A stretch of 64,000 nucleotides of DNA, taken from contig OX335651.1 of NCBI GenBank assembly GCA_946894095.1, forward strand, positions 12,546,501-12,610,500, written 5' to 3'. The stretch's first letter is position 1. Every line of letters begins with the position of its first letter. This document shows, in pieces, positions 33,691 through 44,666 of the stretch. The notes under the pieces were generated by a model. The model did no database searches. It was not told the DNA's origin and worked only from the letters and a program-made list of their open reading frames with translations. This DNA is from Incurvaria masculella. Lineage: Eukaryota; Arthropoda; Insecta; Lepidoptera; Incurvariidae. The position numbers were made by a program, and so were the translations under genes.

Positions 33691-34730
33691 TGCCGGTACT
33701 AAATCACTGTGTATCACGTTAGCGTTCCACCATTTTGCCATTTCGTTTTTATGGCACTTTTTATCTGACCTGGATCATAAAAAAACTGAATCATAATATC
33801 TCATCTCGGCGTAAATTCTTGGTACACCTATAAAAAAAGATTGAAAACGAACTGTCTAGAAGGTTAAGAACGGGATATTTTGAGATCATATTTTCGTGGA
33901 ATTTCATTTACCTTTGAAACGCATTCTTAATAAATACTCGTATAGACATTCACATAAAACTAGGTTTGCCCTCGGCTTTTCGTCAGCATCAAAGTGCGAC
34001 GAAAAAGCAGGCGGTTTATTTCCCGACTTATATCACATTTAACCCCACTGCTTACTCCATAGGAAATTTAAGGATGGTAGTATAATCATTAAGATTAATG
34101 AAGTTATATTAAGATTTAAACTGAATTGGCAAGTGATAGGTACCCGAGTTATAAGCATTTAACCCTACTGCTCACCACTGTGGTAATTTAGCGCAATGTT
34201 AACATCTCGATTGCTTTAAGATTTATTTTCAAACAATTTTAATGTTAGCATCTTTTAGAACTTTTCTTTAAACTTGGTGGGCTCATTTTTTTTTCTTGCT
34301 ACAGAGACATGAGAAAATTAATTTCACTGCATTTCAACTCCTGTTAGTCAAACTAACAACGACTAACGTCACAAATTGATAGATCCGCGAATTCGATCTC
34401 GTAATAAAGTCGAGTCGCAATCCCGTATATACTCGTATCGATGTATGTATATCAAGCCTATAAATAGCAGTTATATTTCTGCACTTGGCATGATATCAAT
34501 TCCAGTAAGACATCTGGATACGTCTCGCTCTGCCCAAGTAAGTAATAACCGTGTGCTGAGATTGCTATTTGTTACACACATAAAGAATAGAGTACTTCAC
34601 AAAGATGAACCAGTCTATGGTGATGGACTCTGCTCTTTTCGAATCGGTCATGCTGAACATTTATCAACGACCCGAATTCATCAACGAGTTGATTACCTTA
34701 AAATGACACACCATTCACTTTGAATTTAAA
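33691..34730. other. AT-rich non-coding with a minor duplication
   Basis: CATTTAACCCCACTGCTTAC (34038 region) and CATTTAACCCTACTGCTCAC (34158 region) are related. A 115-codon frame at 34376-34723 shows no family features. Confidence 0.45.
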
Positions 34731-34830
34731 CATGGATGGCTCATACCACACAACTACCGTGTTGATATTAGCCCAATACACTACATTTTCGAAGGAATTC
34801 GGTGCCATGCCAGGACCTTTACGCAATCCG
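34731..34830 (-). repeat. SINE body fragment
   Basis: The plus strand reads CATGGATGGCTCATACCACA, GATATTAGCCCAATACAC, GGAATTCGGTGCCATGCCAG. Confidence 0.75.
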
Positions 34831-36185
34831 ATGGTTTCGATCGCTACTCCCATCTCTTCGCGAGTATACGTTGGATAGGTAGTAGTCGGCTCAAATACAG
34901 TACGGAAAATGAGGGGAACGAGTAATTGTCTATCTATACCAAATCAGCCTGACATAAACGAAGTCAATTAAAGGTTGATAAATCTAAAAACAATGCCTTG
35001 TAAGACTCTTCTGTCTATGACTCTTCATAGACATAATTAATTTGCATTTCGCCCTCAATTCCCACCTCCAATTTCCTATTCGCTTCAGGGCAGGGAGGGT
35101 CTGTACCCTCCTGCAATGCTCTAACTTCTCCGCTCTGACCCGCCAGCACCCGCCAGCACCCACCCGCCGCGCTCAGAGATCACTTTTTAAAGTGCCCTCA
35201 TCTGTTACGGCCTTCGCGGTTACAGCCCCGGGGACAAAATCATATTGCGGGACAGGAATAGCTCTACCCATGTGGTATCATCTGAAATAGCTTGACAGCT
35301 CTAAAAGAGAATACGAATGTAAAATAATACTTTAATAGTATTTTGCTGTATCCTATAGGACCTATGCAGACTATAAACGAAAATTACATAGGGCAAATAA
35401 ATAGTAGTAATAAATAGCAAAAAATAAAATTAACTGGTAAGAACCCGTTTATTTGCCTGCTGTTATACCGCTCTCTCTCTATAAGGCGGCCTCTGACCTT
35501 TAAACTGGTCGGAATCAAATGGCTGTAAAAAATAAATCGCTTGTATTTGCTACAGATTCTCTAAGCTAGGAGTGAAAGGTGTCAGAGACTCAAATAGCAT
35601 GTGCCACAGATTATTCGACCTTAACAAAACTATATTTCAGTCAACAATACTGGGATCAAACAGACATATTTTGGAATTAAATTACCAACTGGAGCGCGGA
35701 CCTGGATGGAATTATTGCAATTCCCGAATAATCCAAAATGACTTGTCAGTGGGGGAACAGAACAAAGAGCTAGCCCTAATATTATGACAATGAAGGCTGA
35801 GTCCGGCCGATATGTCTAACAAAGCCCGGCTCGTGTCTATCAGAGACGCGCGGCGCATGCGGGTTGATGAATATCGCTTCGTCATACCGACAGTATCCCT
35901 AGCTTTAGAATTTGGACACGCAGGGCTAGTGAGCATTCATCGTATGTCACTACCATTCCTGCTATGTTGCTTGCTATTTAATATCTGCCTCTCACCATAG
36001 TAATATTATACATGCAAAAGTAACCGTCAGCTGCGTTTTTACGCCTAAGTAGCTGAACCATTATTGATGCTGAATTTGGTTAGAGAGACTATTTAGTTAC
36101 CGAATTGCACGATGACAGAGATCGCGCGAGCAGAATGGAGTGGCTAGCTGTCACTACGTTAGACAGGCGGCCCGGAGCGGGTCGT
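34831..36185. other. Non-coding, nothing recognised
   Basis: Short frames only. 35110-35180 repeats CCCGCCAGCACC. 35800-35990 has open frames on both strands without domain features. Confidence 0.45.
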
Positions 36186-36189
36186 ATAT

Positions 36190-36345
36190 TTTAGCCCAAC
36201 ACCCGGATTCCCGAAGGAACTAGGTGTCATGCCAGGACAGTCCCTTTATGAGCACGGCTAATTGTACTTAAATGGAAATCACGGACAATTAATCGCGTTT
36301 CGACCAAATATTCTTCCGACGCGATGGCACCAACTAATGCACGTA
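36190..36345 (-). repeat. SINE body fragment
   Basis: The plus strand has TTTTAGCCCAACACCCGG, CCCGAAGGAACTAGGTGTCA, CGGACAATTAATCGCGTTTC and ACGCGATGGCACCAAC, the reverse complement of the SINE body. A GGGTTCCG repeat follows 10 bases later. Confidence 0.7.
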
Positions 36346-36354
36346 TCTATTCAT

Positions 36355-36602
36355 TTAGGGTTCCGTACCCAAAGGGTGAAAACGGAACCCTATTACTAAG
36401 CATCCGCTGTACGTCTGTCACAGGGCTGTATCTCATGAATGGTAACAGGTAGGAAGCTGAAATTTTCAAAAACTATGCATTTATTTTACCGCTATAAAAA
36501 CAAATAGGTAAAATAATAAAACGTGTTATTTTTGGGGTAAATCTTGTACGATGGTACGGAACCTTTCGTGTACGAGTCCGACTCGCACTTGGCCGGTTTT
36601 TA
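36355..36602 (+). repeat. GGGTTCCG-type dispersed repeat, copy 2
   Basis: TTAGGGTTCCGTACCCAAAG at the start and CGAGTCCGACTCGCACTTGG at the end, with an interior shorter than the 10951 copy. Confidence 0.85.
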
Positions 36603-36649
36603 TTCAAATGACTGAGTATTTGAAATAAATGTAAAAAACCCCATCGCAC

Positions 36650-36965
36650 AAGGGCGCTGCGAATGAAGCCCCTGTTCAAACGTTGAGCTCTGGGGGCATT
36701 TGGGCATTTGGACACGAGCCGGACAGGGAGGCCATTTCACGCGGTCGGCTCGCACGCACGTCAATCCGGGGCCGAGCCCGCGACACCCGTCACAATGACC
36801 GAGGTGGCTTTAATTCCGCGATATAAATCTGGAGAGACCCCCGGGACGCGGACAGCGCAGTTAGAGCCCCTCGGTTCAATTGATTCGATCGTTAATCCCC
36901 GGGAAGGTGTGGGTCGAGCGCAACGAGTATGGAAGCGCGGGAGTGGCGACGGAAACTCATCCGTA
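36650..36965. promoter_or_regulatory. GC-rich island, candidate conserved non-coding element
   Basis: Includes GTGGCTTTAATTCCGCGATA, TCAATTGATTCGATCGTTAA and other mixed words. A plus-strand frame of 86 codons lacks any domain. Untested. Confidence 0.35.
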
Positions 36966-37330
36966 TAGAGCTAGTTTCTTAACCGTTCTGAAATCAGGGA
37001 CCCCTGTGAAATTTCAAAAACATGACGGACCCCTTCAAGATTCAAGTTAAGGGAAAGAAAACAAGGTATTATGAACGAAAGAAAAAAAAAAACACTTTTT
37101 ATTTATTACCACAGAAAGAGTAAAAGATACCAACATTTTTAGATCAATAGCGCGCAGTATTTATTGTCATAATATAAACCCAGCACTCTCGCCACGGACC
37201 ACCAAGGTGTCCATGGAGCCCAGGTTTGAAACCCCGGTATATAGGCAGCGTAACCACGTACTAATATTAGTGATAACGCACTGACGGTAGATAGTTAGCT
37301 TACGAATTCGAGACGCACAAAATAGAATGG
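36966..37330. other. Non-coding, nothing recognised
   Basis: Contains short patches such as CACGGACCACCAAGGTGTCC that could be repeat debris. Confidence 0.45.
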
Positions 37331-37560
37331 TCGTTGCACTAATTGGCGTCCTGTGCAGTCCTTACGTGTTCTTAAGTGTCGTTGGAACTCGAGAACATCA
37401 GAAGTAAGCGAATTCGTAAACGAACTGACTGGCCGGGGCTACCGTCAGTGTATATATTATCACTGAAAATTGGCTACGCTGCCGCTATCCAGGTGAGTTT
37501 CGGTCGCCACTGCCGTCTTTTCTTTTTCGTTGGTCGGGCGTCTCGTTTTCCGTTAATAAA
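37331..37560 (+). repeat. GAACTCGAG-family dispersed repeat, copy 3 (best copy)
   Basis: Blocks in order: TCGTTGCACTAATTGGCGTC, CTTACGTGTT, GTCGTTGGAACTCGAGAACA, AAGTAAGCGAATTCGTAAAC, GAACTGACTGGCCGGGGCTA, CCGTCAGTGTATATATTATC, TTTCGGTCGCCACTGCCGTC. The 93-codon frame at 37376 is not conserved in the other copies. Confidence 0.75.
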
Positions 37561-37925
37561 CGAATTAATTTCGACGTACAGAGGGCCATGGCTGACAGAT
37601 TATCGGCTGATACAGCGGTCGTCGCGCAAAAAGTTAATTAAGCATGTCCTGTGGTGATAATTTGTGAGCGCGAATAAAATAAGTCGTATAGCACAGGACT
37701 CACGGAATTAAGTGTAGTGACAAGGGACGGAGGACTCGATTAATGATAAGGGTTGTCCGCAACTAACTGGTTTATTACTTAGGGCATATAAGGGGTTAAC
37801 GCAAGAATGATGAGAATTTAGTACGTGCCCGAAAGTTTGAATGTAAAAATATAGTGGTATTTGCGAATATTTATGACGAAATATATACAGATGACTCGAA
37901 TAGGAGTTCGATAGATCGTTGCTTT
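37561..37925. other. Non-coding, nothing recognised
   Basis: AT-rich except for the first 60 bases. Confidence 0.5.
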
Positions 37926-38673
37926 TTAGGGTTCCGTACCCAAAGGGTACCGTATTACTAAGCCTCCGCTCTAAGTCCGTCCGTCCTTAGCCACAGGGCT
38001 GTATCTGATAATCTGTAATAGCTAGGGAGCTGAAATGTTCACAGAGTATTTATTTTGCCACTATAACAACAAATTATCTATACTAATAATAAATCTGAAA
38101 TCTGTGCTCATGGAGTAAGTTGTAAGATAATTCGTTTGTAGACTTTATGCATGATACTAAAATTAAATTGACGATTTTTAGAAATAATTCCTGGATGTAT
38201 GTATGTATGTATGTTCCTACATAACCGATTATCCGAATTAGATGAAACTTAGTACACGTCCATTTAACTACCCGGGAATTAGGATAGGCTAAATATAATT
38301 TAGTTCCGCTTACGCTAAGATGTAGCTGTCATACAAACTGCAATGCTCTGTGCGGCTCGGCGGGAGGGGGACTCTTGCTAATTGTACCGAAGTACGGCTT
38401 GGTATTTCCCGCAACTTTAGGACTACTTGGCATCACGCTAAATCGCCAGAGATGTGACCAATGGAATAAAATACTTTTGGACCAGCCATGTGGGCTACTT
38501 TTTGTGCATGAAATAATTTACACTAATCCGAGCGGAGCCGGGTACCGCAGCTAGTTAAATAATAAAAAAATAATGGGGGCCCCAAACAAAAACTTGTTTT
38601 TTTTGTGTTCATTCTTGCCCTATGGTACGGAACCCTTCGTTTGCGAGTCCGACTCGCAATGGCCGGTTTTTTT
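37926..38673 (+). repeat. GGGTTCCG-type repeat, copy 3, split by a Helitron
   Basis: Left part 37926-38076 (TTTTAGGGTTCCGTACCC ... CACTATAACAACAAATTA) and right part 38555-38673 (TTAAATAATAAA ... CGAGTCCGACTCGCAATGG). The two join across the Helitron at an A|T dinucleotide. Confidence 0.85.
38077..38554 (+). mobile_element. Short non-autonomous Helitron (478 bp)
   Basis: Starts TCTATACTAATAATAAATC after an A and ends with CCGAGCGGAGCCGGG...GCAGCTAG before a T. Internally related to the long Helitrons (TTAACTACCCGGGAATTAGG, CTTGGCATCACGCTAAATCG) but missing about half of the interior, including the SINE piece. A GTAT microsatellite (38195-38212) lies near the 5' end. Confidence 0.85.
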
Positions 38674-38744
38674 AAACCTAAGCGGTATTTTTAATGTATG
38701 GACTTTATAGTTGTGAACCTTCGGAAAACACCTCTATTACCTAA

Positions 38745-39066
38745 TTGTTTTTTTAGGTAGCTGGGCATGGATGGCTAATACCGAACTGACCATCAGATAT
38801 TAGCCTAACACACCACATGGGAACTGGACACGGACAATTTTCATTGCCGCTTCGACCATCGTTCATTCAATGCGATGGTACCAACCCGGCGGGATTAACC
38901 CTACCACCTAGTAAGTAAGGAATAGGACCTACCGTTTTACGTGGAATCCGAGCCACGGCCAGCCTCAAAGGTTGAAAATGGTCACCCAACCAGAACCTAA
39001 CCGCGCTCAGAGGTGCTTCCCCAGTTTATCGATTCGCAAGGCGTTGCACACTGAGCTACCGAGGCT
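38745..39066 (-). repeat. tRNA-headed SINE, near full copy
   Basis: Read from 39066 on the minus strand: AGCCTCGGTAGCTCAGTGTG is an A box in a tRNA-like head, a B-box-like GGTTCTGG follows about 50 bases on, and then comes the SINE body ending near CATCCATGCCCAG. Polymerase III transcription is the expected mode for such elements. Confidence 0.75.
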
Positions 39067-39650
39067 TTGTGAAAATATTTTTTCGAGCATGCTCAGCGGT
39101 TTCTCATCCCTACTGAGACAAATTATTGCAACTACGCTTTTCGCATGGCTACAGAACTTTGTAATATCTCAATTAATAATAATCAAAGAACCAATACGTC
39201 CAATTGGCATCGTTCGAGAACAGTTCGAGTGTAGAACAAATAAGCGTTCCCGCACACAGGGAGGAGAAAATGGAATATTGACCTACGTACTTGCACGCGA
39301 ATTGAGCAGAATTCTCGCAATTCAATTGGAAACAAACATTATTGTACATTTACTATGGATGAATGTAAAATTAAATGAACGACGTTTCCAGAATATATTT
39401 TGTTACTGCTAAGCGAGCACGTATATTTTTTCAATAGATGATGGTGGTGTAAATGATTTATTATCAAATTAAAATTAACGTATGCCTGATATTATACAAA
39501 CTTTGAAATACAAATACTTGACTCACAGTAATGTATCTGCGAGGGAGTGTGTGTTTTAAGGTTTGTTTAATGGGGTTTGGCGGTTATAACATATTCGTAT
39601 GTGTGAGAAAATGTTGTGAACTGAGAACATATGCGTGGCCTAGTTATGTA
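39067..39650. other. Non-coding, nothing recognised
   Basis: A 146-codon plus-strand frame (38972-39412) begins inside the SINE and extends here. The downstream part has no family features and I do not call it a gene. Confidence 0.45.
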
Positions 39651-39654
39651 ACTG

Positions 39655-39865
39655 AACATGGAGAGCTAATGGCACACCCACCGTAATAATATAAGCCCGA
39701 CATTCCAGGAAATAGGTGTGACACTAGGACCTGCCCTTTGATGACGGCTAAACTAAACTGGATGGAAAACACGAAAAAACATGTATTGCCGCTTGGAACA
39801 TCTTTTCAACCAATGCGATTGTACCAAACCTAGTTTTACATGGATTCCAAAACATGGAACTGGTC
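39655..39865 (-). repeat. SINE body, degenerate copy
   Basis: The plus strand shows TATAAGCCCGACATTCCAGG, GACACTAGGACC, AACTGGATGGAAAACACG, TATTGCCGCTTGGA and CCAATGCGATTGTACCAA. Confidence 0.65.
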
Positions 39866-39904
39866 GTATTCGTGATGAAATGAACTTCTAAAACTTAAAA
39901 AGAG

Positions 39905-39990
39905 AAATAAAGTGTGCATTAACGGGACGGGGATTGAACCCTTGACCTTCGTAATGAGAAGCAAGGCCCCGCGCTCCTGTCTACAATCCG
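39905..39990 (-). repeat. tRNA-derived sequence (second SINE head or tRNA relic)
   Basis: The minus strand reads AGCGCGGGGCCTTGCTTCTC, then ATTACGAAGGTCAAGGGTTC, then AATCCCCGTCCCG. The B box GGTTCAATCCC is clear and a tRNA-like anticodon arm is plausible, but no proper acceptor stem pairs, so it is not a functional tRNA gene. Confidence 0.6.
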
Positions 39991-39999
39991 CACATGTTT

Positions 40000-40560
40000 C
40001 GAAACACAGATATGTACCAGATGATTGTATTTGAATTAAGTTTATTTATTTTGTGGTCATCGGATTGTGTATACGCCAAACACAAAAAACAATATTTAAA
40101 TCAGGTTGAAAATGTAGACAAAATTATGCGTGGAAATAATTTTTTTTCAACATGTACCTTTGTACACATACTTTAGTGTTTCTGGTTTTAGGGCGAAATG
40201 TAAACAAACAGCTGGGGTTCATCCCAGCTATGTATCGATTACCGTGCTAGGGTGCGTATACGCTGAGTAAGGTATGCAATGGATTAACACCAAGCGTAAT
40301 CCCCGCCTGCCCGGGAGCACTTAAATAATGGACGCCATATCTGGCGGGTACATCGTGTGTACATTAGGGAAAATTAATGCGTCATTGGCAGGGGCGGAGG
40401 GCACCGCGACGTCCGATACGTTCGATGGCGTCCATCTTGATTATCGGCGGACCACGGCGGACTACTGCGGAGCGCTGCGCGGGACTGTCGCAGAGTGATA
40501 CACCGATCAATCATCCACTCGTCGGCACATGTGAGTAGCCTAGGTGAAAAAAGTAGATGC
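40000..40560. promoter_or_regulatory. AT-rich lead, then GC-rich island at 40200-40545
   Basis: The island carries GATTACCGTGCTAGGG, GATTAACACCAAGCG and GGGAAAATTAATGCGTCATT. Candidate conserved element, no coding signal. Confidence 0.3.
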
Positions 40561-40570
40561 GACATTCCTT

Positions 40571-40905
40571 TTTAGGGTTCCGTCGCAAAAAGCGAAAAAG
40601 GGACCCTTATGGTCTGGCTCTGGTGTGTCACACGCATTTTGGCCCGATTTGTTTTCCTATTAAAAATTGTGAAAAAAAACCGGCCAAGTGCGAATTGGAC
40701 TCGCACACGAAGGGTTCCGTACCATCGTACAACATGAAACTAAAAAAAATCACCTTTTTTGTATGGGGCTCCCCTTTAATTTTTATATTTTTTTTATTTT
40801 ACCTATTTGTTGTTATAGCGGCAAAATAAACACACACTATGTGAACATTTCAGCTGCTTACCTATTACGGTTCATGAGATACAGCCCTGTGACAGACGGA
40901 CATAC
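40571..40905 (-). repeat. GGGTTCCG-type repeats, head-on pair
   Basis: A short plus-strand start (40571-40610, TTTAGGGTTCCGTCGC) is followed by a longer minus-strand copy at 40672-40905 (AACCGGCCAAGTGCG ... TCATGAGATACAGCCCTGTG). The pair is oriented towards each other. A SINE sliver follows at 40915-40960. Confidence 0.75.
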
Positions 40906-41740
40906 TACACCATTCATGATATAAGCCCAGAATACCGCATTCGCGAAGGAGGAAATTCCCGAGAAGTGAGAGATATTAGTAGACTCAACTATAAAATGTA
41001 GACTTATTAGATCATCGCTAATGTCAAAGATTCAAAGATTTTATTCAGCGATTTTTTAGTGTACACTTTTTTATCACTTCGTCAAATGTCATGCATATTA
41101 CAAGTATAATTTAAATAAACAAATAAACAATATCGTTACAGCATCATACAATTTTTCAATTACAATCAGAATAGAGCAACCGTTGCCTTTTAATATAAAT
41201 TTAAAGATATCAATGAAATAAAGTTAAATATAAAGTACAATAATGACAAAAAGGTTGTAATGGTTGTAACGTAAAAACGTGTATGGTAGATTTAGCTAGA
41301 GTTAAGTTTAATTTAGACAAACAGAAAGGTAATTTGAGCTACAAAAATACTTTTCTAGTACAGAATCATATAGCATTTGCCACTTTGTACCTGGTGTTGA
41401 ATTTGTCAGATCACTTTAAGTAGAAACGTTTTAGGAACTGGTGCCAGACTCTTGGGGATGTCTTTTTACCCGATTTTCGAAATGCGGTGACACGGTATTT
41501 TGGTTTTATCAAATCATATTATTTTCCCGGTGCAATGACCTCTGACATGGAAGGTAACTCCCCGCGTCACTAAGCTACGAGCCGCTACTGACGCGCGCCG
41601 CTTTGTTCACGCTCGAACGTGGGCATGTTTTCAATAAATACGGCAGCTATTTCGGATGAGAGCCTCCGAGAGATTATTTTGCACGGAAGGAATAGGGAGA
41701 AAAATAAGGTGATCGACGTACTTAGTAATTTAAGTAAATC
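40906..41740. other. AT-rich non-coding, possible reversed LINE tail
   Basis: 41030-41130 has AAAGATTCAAAGATTTTATT and A-rich runs reminiscent of the reverse of a LINE 3' end, but there is no coding trace. 41540-41640 is GC-richer. Confidence 0.4.
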
Positions 41741-41744
41741 GTGC

Positions 41745-42135
41745 TGCTCGTTGCTCAGGGGCGGGTGGACTTGCCTCCCATGCCAGAGGTCATGGCTTCA
41801 AATCCCCGCCCCGTTCATGCATCACTTTCTTTCTCTTTCTGAGTTGGACAAGTGCATTTCGTTACAAATGCGAGCTGTTCAATGGTTCGAAATCCATGTG
41901 AAACAGTAGGTGCCTTCCCCTACTAGGAGGAAGGGTTAAGCCCGGGATGGTACCATCGCATTGGATGAAAATATGGTCGAAGGGGCAATGACAAATTGTC
42001 CGTATTTTTCCTCCAGTTCAATGTAGCCTTGCTCATAAAGGGAAGGTCCTGGCATGCCACCTAATTCCTTTGGGAATGCGGTGTGTTGTGCTAATATAAT
42101 GGCGGTAAAGTGTTTGTATGCTTGCCATCCATGTC
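41745..42135 (+). repeat. tRNA-headed SINE, reference copy
   Basis: Head 41745-41812: A-box-like TTGCTCAGGGGCG at 41751 and B box GGCTTCAAATCCC at 41794. The body continues with GAGTTGGACAAGTGC, CTACTAGGAGGAAGGGTTA, GGTACCATCGCATTGGATG, TCATAAAGGGAAGGTCCTGG, GAATGCGGTGTGTTG and GCCATCCATGTCCAG. Structure and length fit a tRNA-derived SINE mobilised by a LINE in trans. Sixteen or so partial relatives occur in this window. Confidence 0.8.
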
Positions 42136-42823
42136 CAGTGACAAAGAAAAATGTGTCGGTGCCGAGGTGTTGAAGTACGATCAATTTAAAAATAACTTTA
42201 ACCCATATCGTTTATACACGGGTAAATATGTTTTATTTGAATCAATTTCGTGGTTGAAGGGCAATCCACCAGCCAACACGTTGAAAGTCAATCAATCTTC
42301 ATGAACGGCCTAGCCGTGCAGTTGAGTGGCTCAATGAAACAATTTGGCGTGTAAAGAACCGCAAAAACATTGTTGAAACGATGTAATCTATGCATGGCTT
42401 ATTTATGTTTTCATTTTCTGAATTCATTTATTAATTTTGTTACGACACAAAATGTATAAATTAACGCAAATACATATAATATGCATTAGACAGTGCATCA
42501 ATAATTTTAAAATACTGTGCTTCTTTAAATTATTGTACGATATTGGCTTTGCAGTTATTTTTCGCGGACATAGCAGCCGAATACTTGCAACTGACTCGTG
42601 CACTCCATCTATAGGTCTCTGGAAATAATTGAAAATATTTTTTTTCCATTAGTTTTAAGCCTTCCGGCTTTCGACTAATGTCACGACAAACAACTTTTCT
42701 GATTATTTTCAAAATTTGATAACAATGTTTCAGTGTAGGTGTCGTTGCATAGCCTCAAATGAATGACATAACGGTCATGTTGTATCCTTTAAAATTATTA
42801 ATCCTATTTCTTATTCTGTTGCT
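42136..42823. other. AT-rich non-coding; 42660-42735 is a two-copy repeat
   Basis: CGACTAATGTCACGACAAAC and GATTATTTTCAAAATTTGA match 26125-26205 with moderate divergence. Confidence 0.45.
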
Positions 42824-42827
42824 TAAG

Positions 42828-43178
42828 GATGTTCCGACCCATACAATGTTTTTTTTTACACAGAAAGCAAAAAGTATTGCACTTTAAGGCACGAATTCGT
42901 CAAACATATTAAATATAGCCATAGTAGTTGCAGCGAAAATATATTCACAATTTTAGGTTTAATGGTTTCGTTGTAACTGCCGATTAGAAGTTTTATACCG
43001 TTAGATGTAAGAAAATCGTATTTAAATAAATTGTAACAAAACCAATAATCCTGAAATTGTGAAATTGTTTTCGCTGCAAGTAATATGACTATATTAAATT
43101 TTTATTATTAATTCGTGGCTTAAAGTGCAATACTTTTTGCGTTATGTGTGCAAATAACTTTATATGGGTCGGACAGCC
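42828..43178. mobile_element. TTAA-flanked foldback MITE, family A (351 bp)
   Basis: TTAA duplications at 42824-42827 and 43179-43182. The ends GGATGTTCCGACCCATA and TATGGGTCGGACAGCC are inverted. Further inside, AAAAAGTATTGCACTTTAAG is mirrored by CTTAAAGTGCAATACTTTTT, so both arms fold. No transposase frame. TTAA preference suggests a piggyBac-type helper. Confidence 0.85.
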
Positions 43179-43182
43179 TTAA

Positions 43183-44009
43183 GCATGATTGACTATCCAA
43201 AGTTGTGAATTGATCCCTATGTCGTGTGCACACCGTGTGTGTTAGTTCCGACGGTCTAAACCACTCAACTAATACAGGACTTGATTAGTCGGGATCGATA
43301 AAAGTGTACCCGCAACTTAAAGTGTTAAGCCTCGGTCCAACTTTGCTGCGATAAAACGAGAAGGGCCGGCTGCCCGTGTACGTCTCTATACACTCCGACC
43401 CGCCAACCTCTCCATTGCGGCTCAAAGTTTGAACAAGTGTCTACAACAACTAGTGAGCCCTGACAAAGGACGCTCAAGGGACGAGCTGTGAGTAGGTAAC
43501 TGATACGATAACATTAATATTTCGTAACCTCACGCGTCTGAGAAGATTCAATAGCAAACTTGTTTGCTTTACTAAAAGCATGTCGGCCTAGAAACGCTTT
43601 GAAGCGGGTGTGGAAATGAGACCGTCCTCGGGGACATCACACACACCCCTGTTATCTCGGTGCTTTTTCGAGGATTTTAATTCTTCCCAAATATATATGT
43701 TGACATCATTATAGATTCTTCGTATTAGCGCCTGGCATGACAGTGTTAGTTAGTGTGTGTGTGGTTTCCATTCCGCGATATGGCCCTCGGATTGATGAAC
43801 ATGCGTCATATGTTGTAATATGTTAAATAAGTCAGTACTGGCGATTCATTAAATAAAATACTTAAGATGGAACTAGGAATGTGAAAGGAAGGCAATTTTA
43901 ATGATATGGAATTTCATGAAAGTAATGTTTTGAATGAAGCCGACATAAAAGTTTCCAATTGTGCCGTTTATTGATCTAAATTAGTTTAACAAACGGTTAA
44001 TCCATCAAA
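43183..44009. other. Non-coding, nothing recognised
   Basis: Mixed composition, GC-richer at 43300-43480. No family features. Confidence 0.5.
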
Positions 44010-44316
44010 TCTATACTAATATAATAAAGCTGAAGAGTTTGCTTTTTTGTTTTTTTGTTTGAACGCCCTAATCTCTGGAACTACCAGTCAGGTTTGAAAA
44101 CATATTTTTTCATTCGATAGGCTAATTCTTAAGGAAGGCTTTAAGCTATTGAACATCACGTAACGACCCTTAGGAGCCGAACAAAAAGAAAAATAGTCAG
44201 AGGGCGCGGAGCGAAAACGAAATCATAGCGCGGCGAGGGCCGTGACGGCGGTGGCCACCCGACGAGGACCGAGTATTGCCGAATCGAGCCGAAGCGCGAG
44301 CGCGCGAAACGGTGAC

Positions 44317-44666
44317 CAGTGTTGCCGATAACCACTCCTCCAATTCCCCGAAAACGTTCTTAGGATTCCCGGAATTCCATAAAAATCCGGAATGGGAACC
44401 AAATTTTCATCAAAAAAAAAGTTCGTGCAGTCGACGGCCGTCCGAACAACTTTCGGGAGAAGATGAAATCCAAAGTTGCCCCGATTGCTTTAATGTTCGA
44501 TATATTTTTCGATGAGCAAAGAAAAAAAGGTAAATAAAAAGACCAAAAAACTAAATTCCCCACGGATTGGCCAATTCCCCGCAAATTTCCCAACGCTTGC
44601 ATTCCCCACCATTTTCCCCGAATTACCTCAAATTTCCCGTGATTCGGGGAGCGATCGGCAATGCTG
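44317..44666. mobile_element. Foldback MITE with CAGTGTTGCC tips (350 bp)
   Basis: The left tip CAGTGTTGCCGAT pairs with right-tip ATCGGCAATGCTG (two mismatches), and CTCC.CCAATTCCCCGAA recurs inverted near 44635-44660. The CAG-TG-TTGCC style of tip is common among hAT-like elements, so hAT is the guess; no 8-bp target duplication was seen. The frames at 44276-44760 are shadows. Confidence 0.55.

Noticed and set aside
38972..39412. A 146-codon plus-strand frame as a gene
   Set aside because: It starts inside the SINE and the remainder shows no domain, homology or splice support that I can see.
39905..39990. A functional tRNA gene
   Set aside because: The B box is clear but the acceptor stem does not pair and the A box is weak; more likely a SINE head or relic.
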